From Mycteria americana (taxonomy: Eukaryota; Chordata; Aves; Ciconiiformes; Ciconiidae), in contig NC_134372.1 in assembly GCF_035582795.1 (NCBI RefSeq), positions 34,900,316 through 34,964,315 on the forward strand: a stretch of DNA of 64,000 bases, in the 5' to 3' direction. The translations under genes were made by a program, and so were the position numbers. Below, one piece after another: positions 63,950-64,000 of the stretch. The notes under the pieces were generated by a model. The model was not told where the DNA came from, searched no databases, and worked only from the letters and a program-made list of their open reading frames with translations. Position 1 is the stretch's first letter; each line of letters starts with the position of its first letter.

Positions 63950-64000
63950 CTGATTTGAAAATCTCATGCTAACATTCCGCTGATCTTGTGGAGGTATATA
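63950..64000 (-). CDS. PHKB: PHKB exon 15 (partial, cut by window edge)
   Basis: Seventeen in-frame codons ending ...NVSMRFSNQ, followed by donor CAG|GTAAGC at 63949-63944. They match human PHKB around residues 470-486, in the region linking the glucoamylase-like domain to the C-terminal half. The exon runs off the right edge, so its acceptor is not visible. It ends in phase 0 and joins directly to the GPLEND start of the next exon. Confidence 0.93.

Larger units (their letters stand above)
25319..64000 (-). other. PHKB: PHKB gene, 3' half (exons 15-33, introns, 3' UTR)
   Basis: PHKB is the beta regulatory subunit of phosphorylase b kinase, the cytosolic alpha4-beta4-gamma4-delta4 complex that phosphorylates glycogen phosphorylase and so switches on glycogen breakdown in response to calcium and PKA. 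Nineteen exons on the minus strand, in the correct order and with compatible phases, together encode about 624 codons that match the human protein from about residue 470 to the C-terminus (1093 in human, recalled). The glucoamylase-like N-terminal domain, promoter and first exons lie beyond the right edge. Every internal boundary uses AG acceptors and GT donors. No frameshift or premature stop was seen, so the gene looks intact. Exon numbers follow the 33-exon human scheme from memory. Confidence 0.96.

Overview
The window is AT-rich, intron-dominated vertebrate DNA. Its only gene I can identify with confidence is the 3' half of PHKB, the beta regulatory subunit of phosphorylase b kinase, on the minus strand. 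The exons encode protein very close to mammalian PHKB. An intronic solo LTR of a type familiar from neoavian birds, together with compact introns, suggests a bird, probably a neoavian, with the region orthologous to mammalian 16q12.1. The species call is inference.

Layout by position. 1-18.6 kb: no gene recognised; homopolymers, short AT repeats and chance reading frames only. 18.65-19.03 kb: a possible minus-strand terminal coding exon (acceptor, 113-residue open frame, stop, AATAAA about 35 nt later) of an unrecognised gene; tentative. 19.0-25.3 kb: nothing firm. About 25.3-26.2 kb: PHKB 3' UTR with several candidate poly(A) signals. 26.2-64.0 kb: nineteen PHKB coding exons, read right to left, from a partial exon at the right edge (63950-64000) to the stop codon at 26214. 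Using the numbering I recall for human PHKB (33 exons), these are exons 15 to 33. All junctions keep frame and give about 624 codons, with the upstream part lying beyond the right edge.

The most interesting biology is a pair of duplicated 91-nt exons at 41054-41144 and 40080-40170. They encode alternative versions of the same 31-residue segment, matching the mutually exclusive exons 26/27 known in mammalian PHKB. Because 91 is not a multiple of 3, including both or skipping both would shift the frame. The first exon has a weak acceptor and a 26-nt U tract 38 nt after its donor; the second has strong splice sites. This suggests how the choice is controlled.

Mobile DNA is sparse: one well-delimited solo LTR (59895-60489, 5-bp target duplication) in intron 15, antisense to PHKB, and a possible old CR1 scrap near 62.4 kb. 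I saw no rRNA, tRNA, CRISPR or bacterial features.
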